Shown here one piece after another: positions 42,370-52,531 of a DNA stretch of 64,000 nt. Below the pieces are notes generated by a model. The model saw only the letters and a list, made by a program, of their open reading frames with translations. It searched no databases and was not told the origin of the DNA. The translations under genes were made by a program, and so were the position numbers. Each line of letters begins with the position of its first letter. Position 1 is the stretch's first letter. Where the stretch lies: positions 744,001 through 808,000 of the forward strand of contig JADJXI010000004.1 of the NCBI GenBank assembly GCA_016715905.1, in the 5' to 3' direction. The stretch is from Sphingobacteriaceae bacterium. GTDB lineage: Bacteria; Bacteroidota; Bacteroidia; B-17B0; Aurantibacillaceae.

Positions 42370-44373
42370 TTGAAGTTACTTCGAATAATACTGGTTTTTG
42401 TTTGCATCAAGGCTATGGCTCAGTTGCCGGCACCCTCATTACGTTGTATAGAAGTAAAAAGTAATGGAGATGTTAAATTAACTTGGCTCCCGGTAAATGA
42501 TCCGGGCGGGATTTTTGATTCGTATCAAATTTTTTATTCGCCTACCGCAGTTGGAACTTATTCCAATGTCGGCACTGTGGCTGCTGTTAACTTTTCAACG
42601 TTCACCCATAGCGGCAGTAGCGCAACTGTGCAAGGTTGTTATTATTATATTAGAACTAAATCAGGCCCGGGAGGAGTTAACACTTCCTCGAGTTCTGATA
42701 CTTTGAGGAGCATGTTTATTAACGCTATTCAATCCACACCGGATGTAAAATTAAATTACAATGCACTACATTCTCCAAAACTAATTACCTCCTCTTCAAC
42801 TTATACTTTAAGTCGCGAATACCCTACAGCCGTGTGGAATAATTTGGGTACTACTTCTGCTTTGCAATATGCCGACACGTTAAGTATTTGCTCTGCCAGT
42901 ATTAATTATCAGGTTCAATTGGCTGATCAGGCCGGTTGTATTTCTGCTTCCAACATCAAAGGTGATATTTTTAAAGATAAGAAAGCACCGGACGAGCCGG
43001 AAATAGATTCCATTAGTGTGCTTCCTAACGGAGAAACCGTAATTGCCTGGAAAATTCCGCGTGACTTAGACATTAAAAAGTATAGAGTATATTATTTTAA
43101 CGGGGCATTTGCGGCTATTGATAGCGTTAACGGACGAAATAACACCTTATATACTTATACCACCACAACTGCCAACACCAAAACAGTTGGTTTAATGATT
43201 GCGGCCATTGACAGTTGTGGTAACATTGGCAGTTTTGATACCAAACCTAGAACCATGTATTTAGAAACTTATTATAATACCTGTGCCTATTCTTGTGTGT
43301 TAAACTGGAATGCCTATCCGGGCATGAAAGGTGGGGTTTCTGAATATCGAATTTACTACTCAGTTAATGGGGCGGCTTTTGTTCCTATAGGAACTACTAC
43401 ACAGCTCAGTTTTATTCACGAGGGGGTTAGTCCTGGACAAAACATATGTTATTTCATTAGAGCTTTTAATAACGGCAAAACGGTAAGCTCTTCTTCAAAC
43501 CGTAGTTGTTTTTTTTCAACACAGGCCTCTGCTCCACAATTTATCTATATTCAAAATGCAAGTGTAATTGAAACAGAAAAAATTAAAGTAGATCTTTATT
43601 TAGATTTAAGTAAACCATCCACCGGAATAGATTTGTTACGATCAGAAGATGGTATAAATTACAGCAATGTGGCATTTTTACCTTTTACCGGAAATCAGAA
43701 TTTTTCTTTTACCGATGAAAGTGTAAGTCCTTCTTCTACCTCCTATTTCTATAAAGCTGTAGTGAAAGATAGTTGCGGTAATCCCCGCATTAATAGCAAT
43801 GTAGCCAAAACCATACTTTTAAAAATTAAAAGCGATAAAGAAAATGTATTTTTAAAACAATTAGTTTGGACCGATTACAAAGGATATGCCGGTGATGTAA
43901 GTGGTTATAATATTTACCGTAGTATTAATGGCAATCTTAACTCAACCCCTATCGCAAGCACCGGACCTTACGATACACTTTATTTGGATAACATCGAATA
44001 CGAAGCTCCAAATGGTTGTGATATTAAATATCATGTAGAAGCGGTGGAAGGAATTAGCAATCCCTTTGGATTTTTATCCAAAAGCCTTTCCAATATCCGG
44101 GATGCTTACATAGAAGGTGAAGTATTTGTACCCACGGCCTTTAATCCAAGCGGAGTGAATAAAGTCTGGCTGCCAGTAACACATTTTGTAGATAAAAATG
44201 AATATAGAGTAATTGTTTACGATAAATGGGGCGGCAAAAGATTTGAAACAGAAAATGACCAGGAAGGTTGGGATGGAGCAAATGCCAAACAAGATGTTTA
44301 TGTATATGTTATTCGATACAAAAACTGCAGAGGAGAGTACATAGAAATAAAAGGTAGTTTATCCCTGCTCTAA
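42370..44373 (+). CDS. Secreted Fn3-like protein with gliding-type (T9SS type B) C-terminus
   Basis: Protein of 667 residues with a signal peptide (MKLLRIILVFVCIKAMAQLP), several fibronectin type III-like segments (VKLTWLPVNDPGGIFDSY, ISALDIKKYRVYYF-like strands, SCVLNWNAYPG) and the C-terminal domain EVFVPTAFNPSGVNKVWLPV ... YDKWGGKRFETENDQEGWDG, the type B sorting or gliding-motility-associated domain. It is therefore exported by T9SS and attached or released, usually together with a PorP/SprF-like partner, which is not in this window. No ATG precedes the signal; the start is TTG at 42370. A TAGATTTG sequence overlaps that TTG and is treated as chance. The stop interlocks with the next gene's stop by 4 bp. 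Confidence 0.9.
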   Translation: MKLLRIILVFVCIKAMAQLPAPSLRCIEVKSNGDVKLTWLPVNDPGGIFDSYQIFYSPTAVGTYSNVGTVAAVNFSTFTHSGSSATVQGCYYYIRTKSGPGGVNTSSSSDTLRSMFINAIQSTPDVKLNYNALHSPKLITSSSTYTLSREYPTAVWNNLGTTSALQYADTLSICSASINYQVQLADQAGCISASNIKGDIFKDKKAPDEPEIDSISVLPNGETVIAWKIPRDLDIKKYRVYYFNGAFAAIDSVNGRNNTLYTYTTTTANTKTVGLMIAAIDSCGNIGSFDTKPRTMYLETYYNTCAYSCVLNWNAYPGMKGGVSEYRIYYSVNGAAFVPIGTTTQLSFIHEGVSPGQNICYFIRAFNNGKTVSSSSNRSCFFSTQASAPQFIYIQNASVIETEKIKVDLYLDLSKPSTGIDLLRSEDGINYSNVAFLPFTGNQNFSFTDESVSPSSTSYFYKAVVKDSCGNPRINSNVAKTILLKIKSDKENVFLKQLVWTDYKGYAGDVSGYNIYRSINGNLNSTPIASTGPYDTLYLDNIEYEAPNGCDIKYHVEAVEGISNPFGFLSKSLSNIRDAYIEGEVFVPTAFNPSGVNKVWLPVTHFVDKNEYRVIVYDKWGGKRFETENDQEGWDGANAKQDVYVYVIRYKNCRGEYIEIKGSLSLL

Positions 44374-44768
44374 TCAACTTCATCCTTAAAATTCAACAGC
44401 CAATCAATCGCTTTGGTTTCATCGGTAAAAACTTTACTTGGCTTTGGAGGTTTATCATAACTGATGTAAAATGTGGCGATGAGTTTTTGTGCAAAATTTT
44501 TCACCACCAAGGCTTCAGCCAAGGTAAACCTAAAACCCTCGGGGCTGGCTGAAAACTCCCTAGCTGTACGATCAAACTGAATCAGTGTTTCTGCAGTAAT
44601 TAAAACAGGCGCTTCCTTATTTTCACTTAAATTTCCTAATATGTCGTTAATTGCTTTAGCCTCTTTGCCCGTTATTATATAATTTCCCACAAAATGTATA
44701 TGCAAAACGCCATTACTTCTTAGCGCAATCTTAGCATATTCCAATTCCATGGATTTAATTATTTCCAT
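44370..44768 (-). CDS. STAS-like/DUF7793-type small protein
   Basis: Protein of 132 residues with the alternating strand-helix pattern of STAS or SpoIIAA-like proteins: KIALRSNGVLHIHFVGNY, AKAINDILGNLSENKEAPVL, ALVVKNFAQKLIATFYI and a C-terminal ATKAIDWLLNF helix. It is cytoplasmic and the partner is unknown. Related short Bacteroidota proteins carry an 'adenylate cyclase/ordinary hypothetical' label, so the name is tentative. An internal ATG at 44750 (MELEYAKIAL) is an alternative start. Its 3' end overlaps the convergent T9SS gene by four bases, stop to stop. Confidence 0.6.
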   Translation of the reverse strand: MEIIKSMELEYAKIALRSNGVLHIHFVGNYIITGKEAKAINDILGNLSENKEAPVLITAETLIQFDRTAREFSASPEGFRFTLAEALVVKNFAQKLIATFYISYDKPPKPSKVFTDETKAIDWLLNFKDEVD

Positions 44769-44822
44769 TAATTAAAGTTATAAAAAAATGATAATATATA
44801 AATCCTTAAACCTTGTATTTTT

Positions 44823-44830
44823 TAATTTTG
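44823..44830 (+). promoter_or_regulatory. -7 element of ligA
   Basis: TAATTTTG, exact TAnnTTTG, 28 bp before the ATG at 44859. No TTG at consensus spacing. Confidence 0.45.
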
Positions 44831-44831
44831 A

Positions 44832-46886
<2,055 letters not shown>

Positions 46887-46917
46887 AAAAAAGGGAAGAC
46901 TATCTTCCCTTTTTTTT
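46887..46917. terminator. Bidirectional terminator between ligA and a convergent T9SS gene
   Basis: AAGGGAAGA (46891-46899) pairs with TCTTCCCTT (46903-46911) around a 3-base loop; A-run on the left and T-run on the right extend the stem and provide the U-tract in both directions. Confidence 0.9.
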
Positions 46918-46935
46918 ATTATTTAAAATTAAATT

Positions 46936-48162
46936 TTATTTCGAAATCACAATTTTTTTAGTCAAAACAAATCCCTCTGAGTTTTGAATTTTCACTAAAT
47001 AAATACCGTTAGCAAAATTTTCAGTTGATACCGTAACTTCATTTTGATTAACAAGGTTATTAGAATAAACCGCTTTGCCATTCTGGTCAAAGATTGAGAT
47101 TTGCGATATCGATCCATTTTCAATTACTAAATTAAACTGATCATTGGCAGGAACAGGAAAAACATCCAATTGATTAGATTGTGCTGATATTTCAGACACC
47201 GCATTAATTGTTCCGGTTTGATGAACATATAAACTATAATTGGGAGCTCCGATAGTTGAGAAATACAATTTTCCATCATTAGTGGCAATTTTACGTTGTG
47301 CACTTATGGTTGGCGACCAATTTAAACCCGTTACAACATTGGTATACGTTGCACCAGCATCGCTTGATTTAAATAAATTGGTTGGTTCATCCTTAACATA
47401 TATATTATTTAATCTATCTACCATATATACCCCTGAACCACTTGGAGGGGCAGTCATTTGCACCCAGGTATTACCACCATCGGTTGATTTATAATCGCTA
47501 AAATAAACGTTACCGTTTGGTGTTGCATAAATATTATTTTGATTACCCTGCGATGCATTATTTGGCATCAATGACCATGTTACTGCTCCGTCGGTACTCT
47601 TCCAAATATTCCATCCTCCATTAGTTCCACAAGCAAATAATGTATTGCCGGTTACTGCTAATCCTTTCACGGCAAAGGTTCCACTTACATTAGCAAAAGT
47701 AGCACCATTATCAGTACTTTTTACAATCGGACTTCCTGCCGCATAATTATAAACATACACATTCGCTGCCGCATCCTGAATTATATTTTGATTGAATCCG
47801 GTTATTGTTGCAGTGGATTGAGTCCATGTAGTACCATTATCGGTGCTCCGGTATACAACAGGTACAGTAAACGACTGCGAACCTGTTACAACTAAATCGC
47901 CATTTACAAGGCAAAGTATATTATTTACAGCAGTTGTAGAATTAATAGTCACGGCAACTGTACTAAAAGGAGCTGCGCCTTGTTTGTAATGAAGTTCACC
48001 GAAATTGCCTAAAATTCCATTATTTGCCCAAATCTTATTCCCATCATGAGATACAGCGTAATAGCTACAATTATTTGGTGAATTTAAATTAGTCCAATAG
48101 GTTTGGGCATTCCAAGCTCCTAAAACTAAAAGAACAAAAATTGAAGTAAAGATTTTTTTCAT
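46936..48162 (-). CDS. Secreted Asp-box propeller protein with T9SS type A sorting domain
   Basis: Protein of 408 residues with a signal peptide (MKKIFTSIFVLLVLGAWNAQ), a propeller part with Asp-box repeats (RSTDNGTTW, KSTDNGATF, KSTDGAVTW, KSTDGGNTW, KSSDAGATY) and a C-terminal sorting domain that begins at about 330 (LDVFPVPANDQFNLV) and ends EGFVLTKKIVISK. At a single propeller's length it is smaller than the 848-residue relative at 39721. The ligand is unknown. A promoter of near-consensus form (48186-48215) lies just before the start. Confidence 0.88.
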   Translation of the reverse strand: MKKIFTSIFVLLVLGAWNAQTYWTNLNSPNNCSYYAVSHDGNKIWANNGILGNFGELHYKQGAAPFSTVAVTINSTTAVNNILCLVNGDLVVTGSQSFTVPVVYRSTDNGTTWTQSTATITGFNQNIIQDAAANVYVYNYAAGSPIVKSTDNGATFANVSGTFAVKGLAVTGNTLFACGTNGGWNIWKSTDGAVTWSLMPNNASQGNQNNIYATPNGNVYFSDYKSTDGGNTWVQMTAPPSGSGVYMVDRLNNIYVKDEPTNLFKSSDAGATYTNVVTGLNWSPTISAQRKIATNDGKLYFSTIGAPNYSLYVHQTGTINAVSEISAQSNQLDVFPVPANDQFNLVIENGSISQISIFDQNGKAVYSNNLVNQNEVTVSTENFANGIYLVKIQNSEGFVLTKKIVISK

Positions 48163-48185
48163 ATTTTTTTTTTAAAAGGTTTATA

Positions 48186-48215
48186 TAAAGGTAAAAATAA
48201 ATTGATAAATATCAA
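48186..48215 (-). promoter_or_regulatory. Promoter of the 408-residue T9SS protein gene
   Basis: Minus-strand TTG (48213-48215), 19-nt spacer and TACCTTTA (48186-48193), one mismatch to TAnnTTTG, 23 bp before the ATG at 48162. Confidence 0.55.
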
Positions 48216-48218
48216 TTT
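48199..48218 (-). terminator. Weak hairpin after the E1 dehydrogenase gene
   Basis: Eight-bp stem AAATTGAT / ATCAATTT with a four-base loop, directly behind the stop at 48219 and followed on the minus strand by a T-rich stretch. AT-rich, so the terminator call is moderate; it overlaps the -33 region of the next gene. Confidence 0.4.
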
Positions 48219-50216
48219 TTAATAAATGATTAATTGCCTTAATTTCTCCTTAAACCTTGCTTTAGGTAAAAAATTATTTTCTAAATCTGCATTCATAGGT
48301 ACCGGCGTATCTAAACTTCCCTCACGCATAACCGGGGCATCCAAATATTCAAAACAGTTTTCTGTGATCAAAGCCGCTATCTCCCCTCCTATTCCTCCGG
48401 TTAAAGTATCTTCATGCAATACAATTACTCTTCCCGTTTTTTTAACGGACTTGTAAATGGTTTCTTTATCCAAGGGAACTAAGGTCCTTAAGTCAATCAA
48501 ATCGGCTTTTAAATCCTTCATTTCATTCAATATCTCCAAAGCCCAATGTACACCCAATCCATAGGTCACAATACTCACATCGCTTCCTTCTTTCACTAAT
48601 CTGGCTTTACCAAAGGGAATGGTATAATAATCATCCGGCACTTCTTCCGTTATACTTCGATATAAAGCTTTATGTTCAAAAAACATAACCGGATTCGGGT
48701 CTTCAAAGGCCGTTAGTAAAAGTCCTTTGGCATCGGAAGGAAATGCAGGATAAGCAATTTTTAATCCGGGTGTTTTAAAAAACCAAGCCTCATTACTCTG
48801 ACTGTGAAAAGGTCCTGCTGCTACACCAGCTCCTGTTGGCATTCTTACTACTACATCTGCGTTTTGTCCCCAACGGTAATAACTTTTAGCTAAATTATTT
48901 ACAATTTGCGTCATGCCTTCACTTACAAAATCAGCAAATTGCATTTCAACCATGGCCTTAAATCCGTTTATGGATAAGCCAAATCCGGCTCCTAAAATGG
49001 CACTTTCACATAAGGGCGTATTTCTTACTCTGTGCTTTCCGAATTTTTCTACAAAACCTTCGGTAATTTTAAATACTCCACCATACTCCGCTATGTCTTG
49101 TCCCATTAAAACCAAATTATTGTGTTTTTGCATGGCCTGATTTAATCCTTGACTAATCGCATCAATCAACCGGATAGTACTGGTATTACCGGAGTTAGTA
49201 TTTGATTCCAATACATAGGGTTTATACATTTCATCCAATTCCTTTTTAGTATCGGGTGCGGGTAATTTTTCGGCGAAGGCTATTTCTAAATTATCTTCAA
49301 TTTCTTTTTTAAAGGCTAATCGAATTTCATCTATCATATCCTCGGTTAATACTCCTTCTCCAATCAAATATTTTTCAAATGTATTCACCGGATCTTTTTT
49401 ACCCCATTGCTCAAATAATTCTTTGGGCACATATTTTGTTCCGCTGGCCTCTTCATGTCCACGCATTCTAAATGTTACGCACTCCAATAATACCGGTCTT
49501 GGATTTTCGCGAATATCTTCGGCTAATCTCGAAATGGTTTCGTACACCTTCAGTACGTTATTTCCATCAATGGAAATACCTTCTATTCCATATCCAATGG
49601 CTTTATCGGCAAAGGATTTACACTTAAATTGCTCGTTCGACGGGGTACTTAAGCCATAACCATTACTTTCCACCACAAATATTACCGGTAAATTCCATAC
49701 TGCAGCTGTATTTATACTTTCATGAAAATCACCCTCACTAGCTCCTCCGTCTCCACTAAACACCACGGTTACTTTTTTATCTTTTCTAATTTTATTGGCT
49801 AAAGCTATACCATCGGCCACACCCATTTGCGGACCCAAATGTGAAATCATGCCAATAATTTTATACTCTTGTGTACCGAAGTGAAAAGAACGATCTCTTC
49901 CTTGCGTAAATCCCCCGGGTTTACCTTGAAATTGAGAAAACAACCGATTTAACGGAATTTTACGAGTTGTGAAAACGCCCAAATTACGATGCATGGGTAA
50001 AATATATTCATCGCTATGCAAAGCTGAAGCCACACCTACAGAAATAGCTTCCTGCCCTATTCCGCTAAACCATTTTGCAATTTTACCCTGCCTTAATAAC
50101 AGAAGCATTTTTTCTTCTATCATCCGGGGTTTTAAAATATTATGATATAGTGTAATTAAAACCTCATCCTTTATTTTCTTTCGGTCGAATTTTACAGGAG
50201 AATCCGCTGTTATCAT
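48219..50216 (-). CDS. Fused E1 alpha/beta thiamine-dependent dehydrogenase (2-oxo acid dehydrogenase)
   Basis: TPP-dependent E1 of a 2-oxo acid dehydrogenase complex, 665 residues with both subunits joined. The alpha half (about 1-330) has the Mg/TPP motif SGDGGASEGDFHESI through FVVESNGYG, and the beta half (about 345-665) has GQDIAEYGGVFKITEGF, FADFVSEGMTQIVNNLAKS and PTGAGVAAGPFHSQSNEAWF. The alpha part resembles the branched-chain (2-oxoisovalerate) E1, as known for the Bacteroidota fusion; pyruvate cannot be excluded. E2 and E3 are not near. An alpha-only or beta-only annotation would be wrong, since one frame covers both. Confidence 0.93.
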   Translation of the reverse strand: MITADSPVKFDRKKIKDEVLITLYHNILKPRMIEEKMLLLLRQGKIAKWFSGIGQEAISVGVASALHSDEYILPMHRNLGVFTTRKIPLNRLFSQFQGKPGGFTQGRDRSFHFGTQEYKIIGMISHLGPQMGVADGIALANKIRKDKKVTVVFSGDGGASEGDFHESINTAAVWNLPVIFVVESNGYGLSTPSNEQFKCKSFADKAIGYGIEGISIDGNNVLKVYETISRLAEDIRENPRPVLLECVTFRMRGHEEASGTKYVPKELFEQWGKKDPVNTFEKYLIGEGVLTEDMIDEIRLAFKKEIEDNLEIAFAEKLPAPDTKKELDEMYKPYVLESNTNSGNTSTIRLIDAISQGLNQAMQKHNNLVLMGQDIAEYGGVFKITEGFVEKFGKHRVRNTPLCESAILGAGFGLSINGFKAMVEMQFADFVSEGMTQIVNNLAKSYYRWGQNADVVVRMPTGAGVAAGPFHSQSNEAWFFKTPGLKIAYPAFPSDAKGLLLTAFEDPNPVMFFEHKALYRSITEEVPDDYYTIPFGKARLVKEGSDVSIVTYGLGVHWALEILNEMKDLKADLIDLRTLVPLDKETIYKSVKKTGRVIVLHEDTLTGGIGGEIAALITENCFEYLDAPVMREGSLDTPVPMNADLENNFLPKARFKEKLRQLIIY

Positions 50217-50238
50217 AGGGAGTTTGAAAATTAATGCG

Positions 50239-50937
50239 TTACTTTTTTTTCTTGTCGGGAATTAAAATATTGAATCCTAATCCGATATTAATCCAATTCA
50301 TGAAATAATTATTTCTTTTGCTACGAATATCGGGTGAAGCTAAATGATTAAATCGTGGGGCCTTGGGATCGAATTTATAAAACAAGGTAGTATAAGAAAG
50401 TAAAAGGGAAAAGCTTAATTGTTGTTTTTCTCCTCCCATAAAATGTATAGAAAATTCGGGCTGTACGTAGGGCGCAAAAAATTCGGTTAATCCGTAAGGA
50501 CGATTAGCCGCATTGGTATCAATTTCGATATTATTGTATTTACAGGATAATAAACCGGAATTGGTTACAAAACTCAGGTATACCACTTCACTTACATAAT
50601 GATCGTAACCCAATTTTAAAAAGCCTCCGTGTTCAATAATTTGGGTGTTGTATGAAATAGAACCAGAATTTGTAGGAATTAGCACAAAGGTTTTTTGATT
50701 TTTAAAAAGCGCATTTTGATAGCCAAGGCCAATGATAAATTTGCCTCCCGGCGAAATTACAGCAGCCAAATTGGCTTCATAAATTCCAGTAAAACTACTC
50801 CTGAACATTTGCGTGCCTGTAGTTCTGGGAATACCCACACTTCCTCTAATAGAGAAAAAAGGATTTGATTTATCTACTTTCTGAGCAAAAGAAAATAAAC
50901 TAAGCAGTGAGAGGATTAGGAAGAAAAATGACTTCAT
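50239..50937 (-). CDS. Secreted outer-membrane-barrel-like protein
   Basis: Protein of 232 residues with a signal peptide (MKSFFFLILSLLSLFSFAQ) and an alternating hydrophobic/aromatic pattern in the rest (KFIIGLGYQNALF, LSFSLLLSYTTLFY, IGLGFNIL), ending in KKKK. This looks like a small outer-membrane beta-barrel, but the terminal aromatic residue expected of a porin C-terminus is absent, so the call is weak. The gene sits 22 bp upstream of the E1 dehydrogenase gene, yet no functional link follows. A -7-like box with one mismatch (TAAAGATA on the plus strand) is about 9 bp before the start. Confidence 0.6.
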   Translation of the reverse strand: MKSFFFLILSLLSLFSFAQKVDKSNPFFSIRGSVGIPRTTGTQMFRSSFTGIYEANLAAVISPGGKFIIGLGYQNALFKNQKTFVLIPTNSGSISYNTQIIEHGGFLKLGYDHYVSEVVYLSFVTNSGLLSCKYNNIEIDTNAANRPYGLTEFFAPYVQPEFSIHFMGGEKQQLSFSLLLSYTTLFYKFDPKAPRFNHLASPDIRSKRNNYFMNWINIGLGFNILIPDKKKK

Positions 50938-51086
50938 TTAAGGGATAAAGATACATTAATCTCTAAAACAAATTACACCCTTTAAACAAAAATAAAGCCC
51001 AGATATTAACGTTTTCAGCTATGATAAAGTAATACTTTACTAATAAAAATTTAATGTTTATGCGCTATTATATAAAACTGCTTATG

Positions 51087-51094
51087 TACTTTTG
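51087..51094 (+). promoter_or_regulatory. -7 element of the serine hydrolase gene
   Basis: TACTTTTG, exact TAnnTTTG, 15 bp before the ATG at 51110. It overlaps the earlier possible TTG start at 51092, so the ATG is preferred. Confidence 0.55.
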
Positions 51095-51109
51095 TTTTAC
51101 ATTTTAACT

Positions 51110-52531
51110 ATGAGAAAATTATTTTTACTGATAGGACTGCTTACCTGCCTACAAATTAATGGGCAAGAGCTTAAGGTAGTTTCTAATATTGTTGACTCAA
51201 TACGATTGCATTATAATGATACCAATTACGCTGCTTTATACAACTTATTGAATTCCGACTTTAAAAAGAATTTTTCCTATACCGACCACCATACTTTTTA
51301 TAGGGAGAATATATTGAAAAGTATGGGAAAACTTAAATATGCTAAATACCTGCAGAACAAAATGGGGTCGGAATGTTATTTGATGTATTTCGAAAACGGA
51401 AATTTGGAGTTAAGCTTGTTTGTAGATTCAAAACTTAAAATTGCCGGACTCCAATGGCTGCCTTATAAACCCGAAAAAATAAATCACCTCACCAAAAAAA
51501 CAAGTTATAAAAGCGATTCAAAAAAAACTAGTCCTTTAGATTTAAAGGTGGATAGCTTAGTGCATGATTATATGCTTGGAGGAGCGAGCTGCGGACTGAG
51601 TATTGGCATTTATCAAAACGGAAAAATTTATTATAAAAATTACGGGGAAATAAGTAGAAATGCCGGGAAATTACCCGATAGCAGTTCTATTTTTGAAATT
51701 GGAAGCATTACCAAAACGTTTACCGGGCTTTTATTAGCCAAAGCGGTGAAAGAAAAAAAAATAAATTTGAATGATGATATCCGAAAATTTTTACCGAAGG
51801 GCTATGAAAATTTACAATACAAAAACAAAGCTATTTTAGTTGAACATTTGGCCAATCACACTTCCGGCTTAGCTTCGGTTCCGAGCAACATCAGTACCCT
51901 AAGTAATTATGATTCCCTAAATCCATACCAACATTATTCTAAAAAACATATTTTAGAATATTTAAAAACGGTGATACCGGATACTTTTCCCGGTGCAAAA
52001 AATAATTATAGTAATTTGGGTATGGCGGTGTTGGGAATAATTTTGGAAGAAGTAAATCAACAATCCTATGCTGAACAAATTGGGGCTTTGACATCCGAAA
52101 TGAAATTAACTTCTACTGCTATTGAATTAAGTGAAGAACTTAAAACAAAGTTGACCAAAGGTTATAATTATTTAGGAGATGAAACCCCTTATTGGAATTT
52201 AAACGGATTTGAAGCGGCCGGGGCAATAAAATCAAATAGCAGTGACATGATGAAATATTTACTATTTAATTTAAAAGAAGGTGCCGAATATATTCGCCTC
52301 AGTCATGAATTAACCTGGGGTGATGTAAATTACGGTATTGGTTTAGGCTGGCATGTCATTAAAACAAAATATGCTCATAAATTAATTTGGCACAATGGCG
52401 GAACCTATGGCTATGCCAGTTTTTGCGGATTTATAAAAGAAAAAGATTGTGCCGTAATAATTTTAAGTAATAGCGGAATAAATGTAGATGCAATAGGAAT
52501 AGGGATTTTTAAATATTTGCAGAGTAATTAA
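51110..52531 (+). CDS. Class C beta-lactamase-fold serine hydrolase
   Basis: Exported protein of 473 residues with signal peptide (MRKLFLLIGLLTCLQINGQ). Residues about 25-115 form a small N-terminal domain of DUF3887 type (DSIRLHYNDTNYAALYNLLN). The penicillin-recognising domain starts near 140, with SxxK at Ser199/Lys202 (EIGSITKTFTG), YxN at Tyr300/Asn302 and the HNGG motif at His428 (WHNGGTYG). Likely an esterase or peptidase of the AmpC/DD-peptidase fold; antibiotic resistance should not be assumed. The ATG at 51110 is used because a -7 box occupies the upstream TTG. The 3' end interlocks with the convergent T9SS gene by four bases (stop to stop). Confidence 0.9.
   Translation: MRKLFLLIGLLTCLQINGQELKVVSNIVDSIRLHYNDTNYAALYNLLNSDFKKNFSYTDHHTFYRENILKSMGKLKYAKYLQNKMGSECYLMYFENGNLELSLFVDSKLKIAGLQWLPYKPEKINHLTKKTSYKSDSKKTSPLDLKVDSLVHDYMLGGASCGLSIGIYQNGKIYYKNYGEISRNAGKLPDSSSIFEIGSITKTFTGLLLAKAVKEKKINLNDDIRKFLPKGYENLQYKNKAILVEHLANHTSGLASVPSNISTLSNYDSLNPYQHYSKKHILEYLKTVIPDTFPGAKNNYSNLGMAVLGIILEEVNQQSYAEQIGALTSEMKLTSTAIELSEELKTKLTKGYNYLGDETPYWNLNGFEAAGAIKSNSSDMMKYLLFNLKEGAEYIRLSHELTWGDVNYGIGLGWHVIKTKYAHKLIWHNGGTYGYASFCGFIKEKDCAVIILSNSGINVDAIGIGIFKYLQSN

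Noticed and set aside
42365..42372. TAGATTTG as a promoter of the type B protein gene
   Set aside because: The box would include the only usable start codon (TTG at 42370) that precedes the signal peptide, so transcription from it would lose the signal.
51110..52531. Beta-lactamase resistance gene
   Set aside because: The SxxK, YxN and HNGG motifs fit the broader class C-fold serine hydrolases; the KTG triad of true beta-lactamases is not present.
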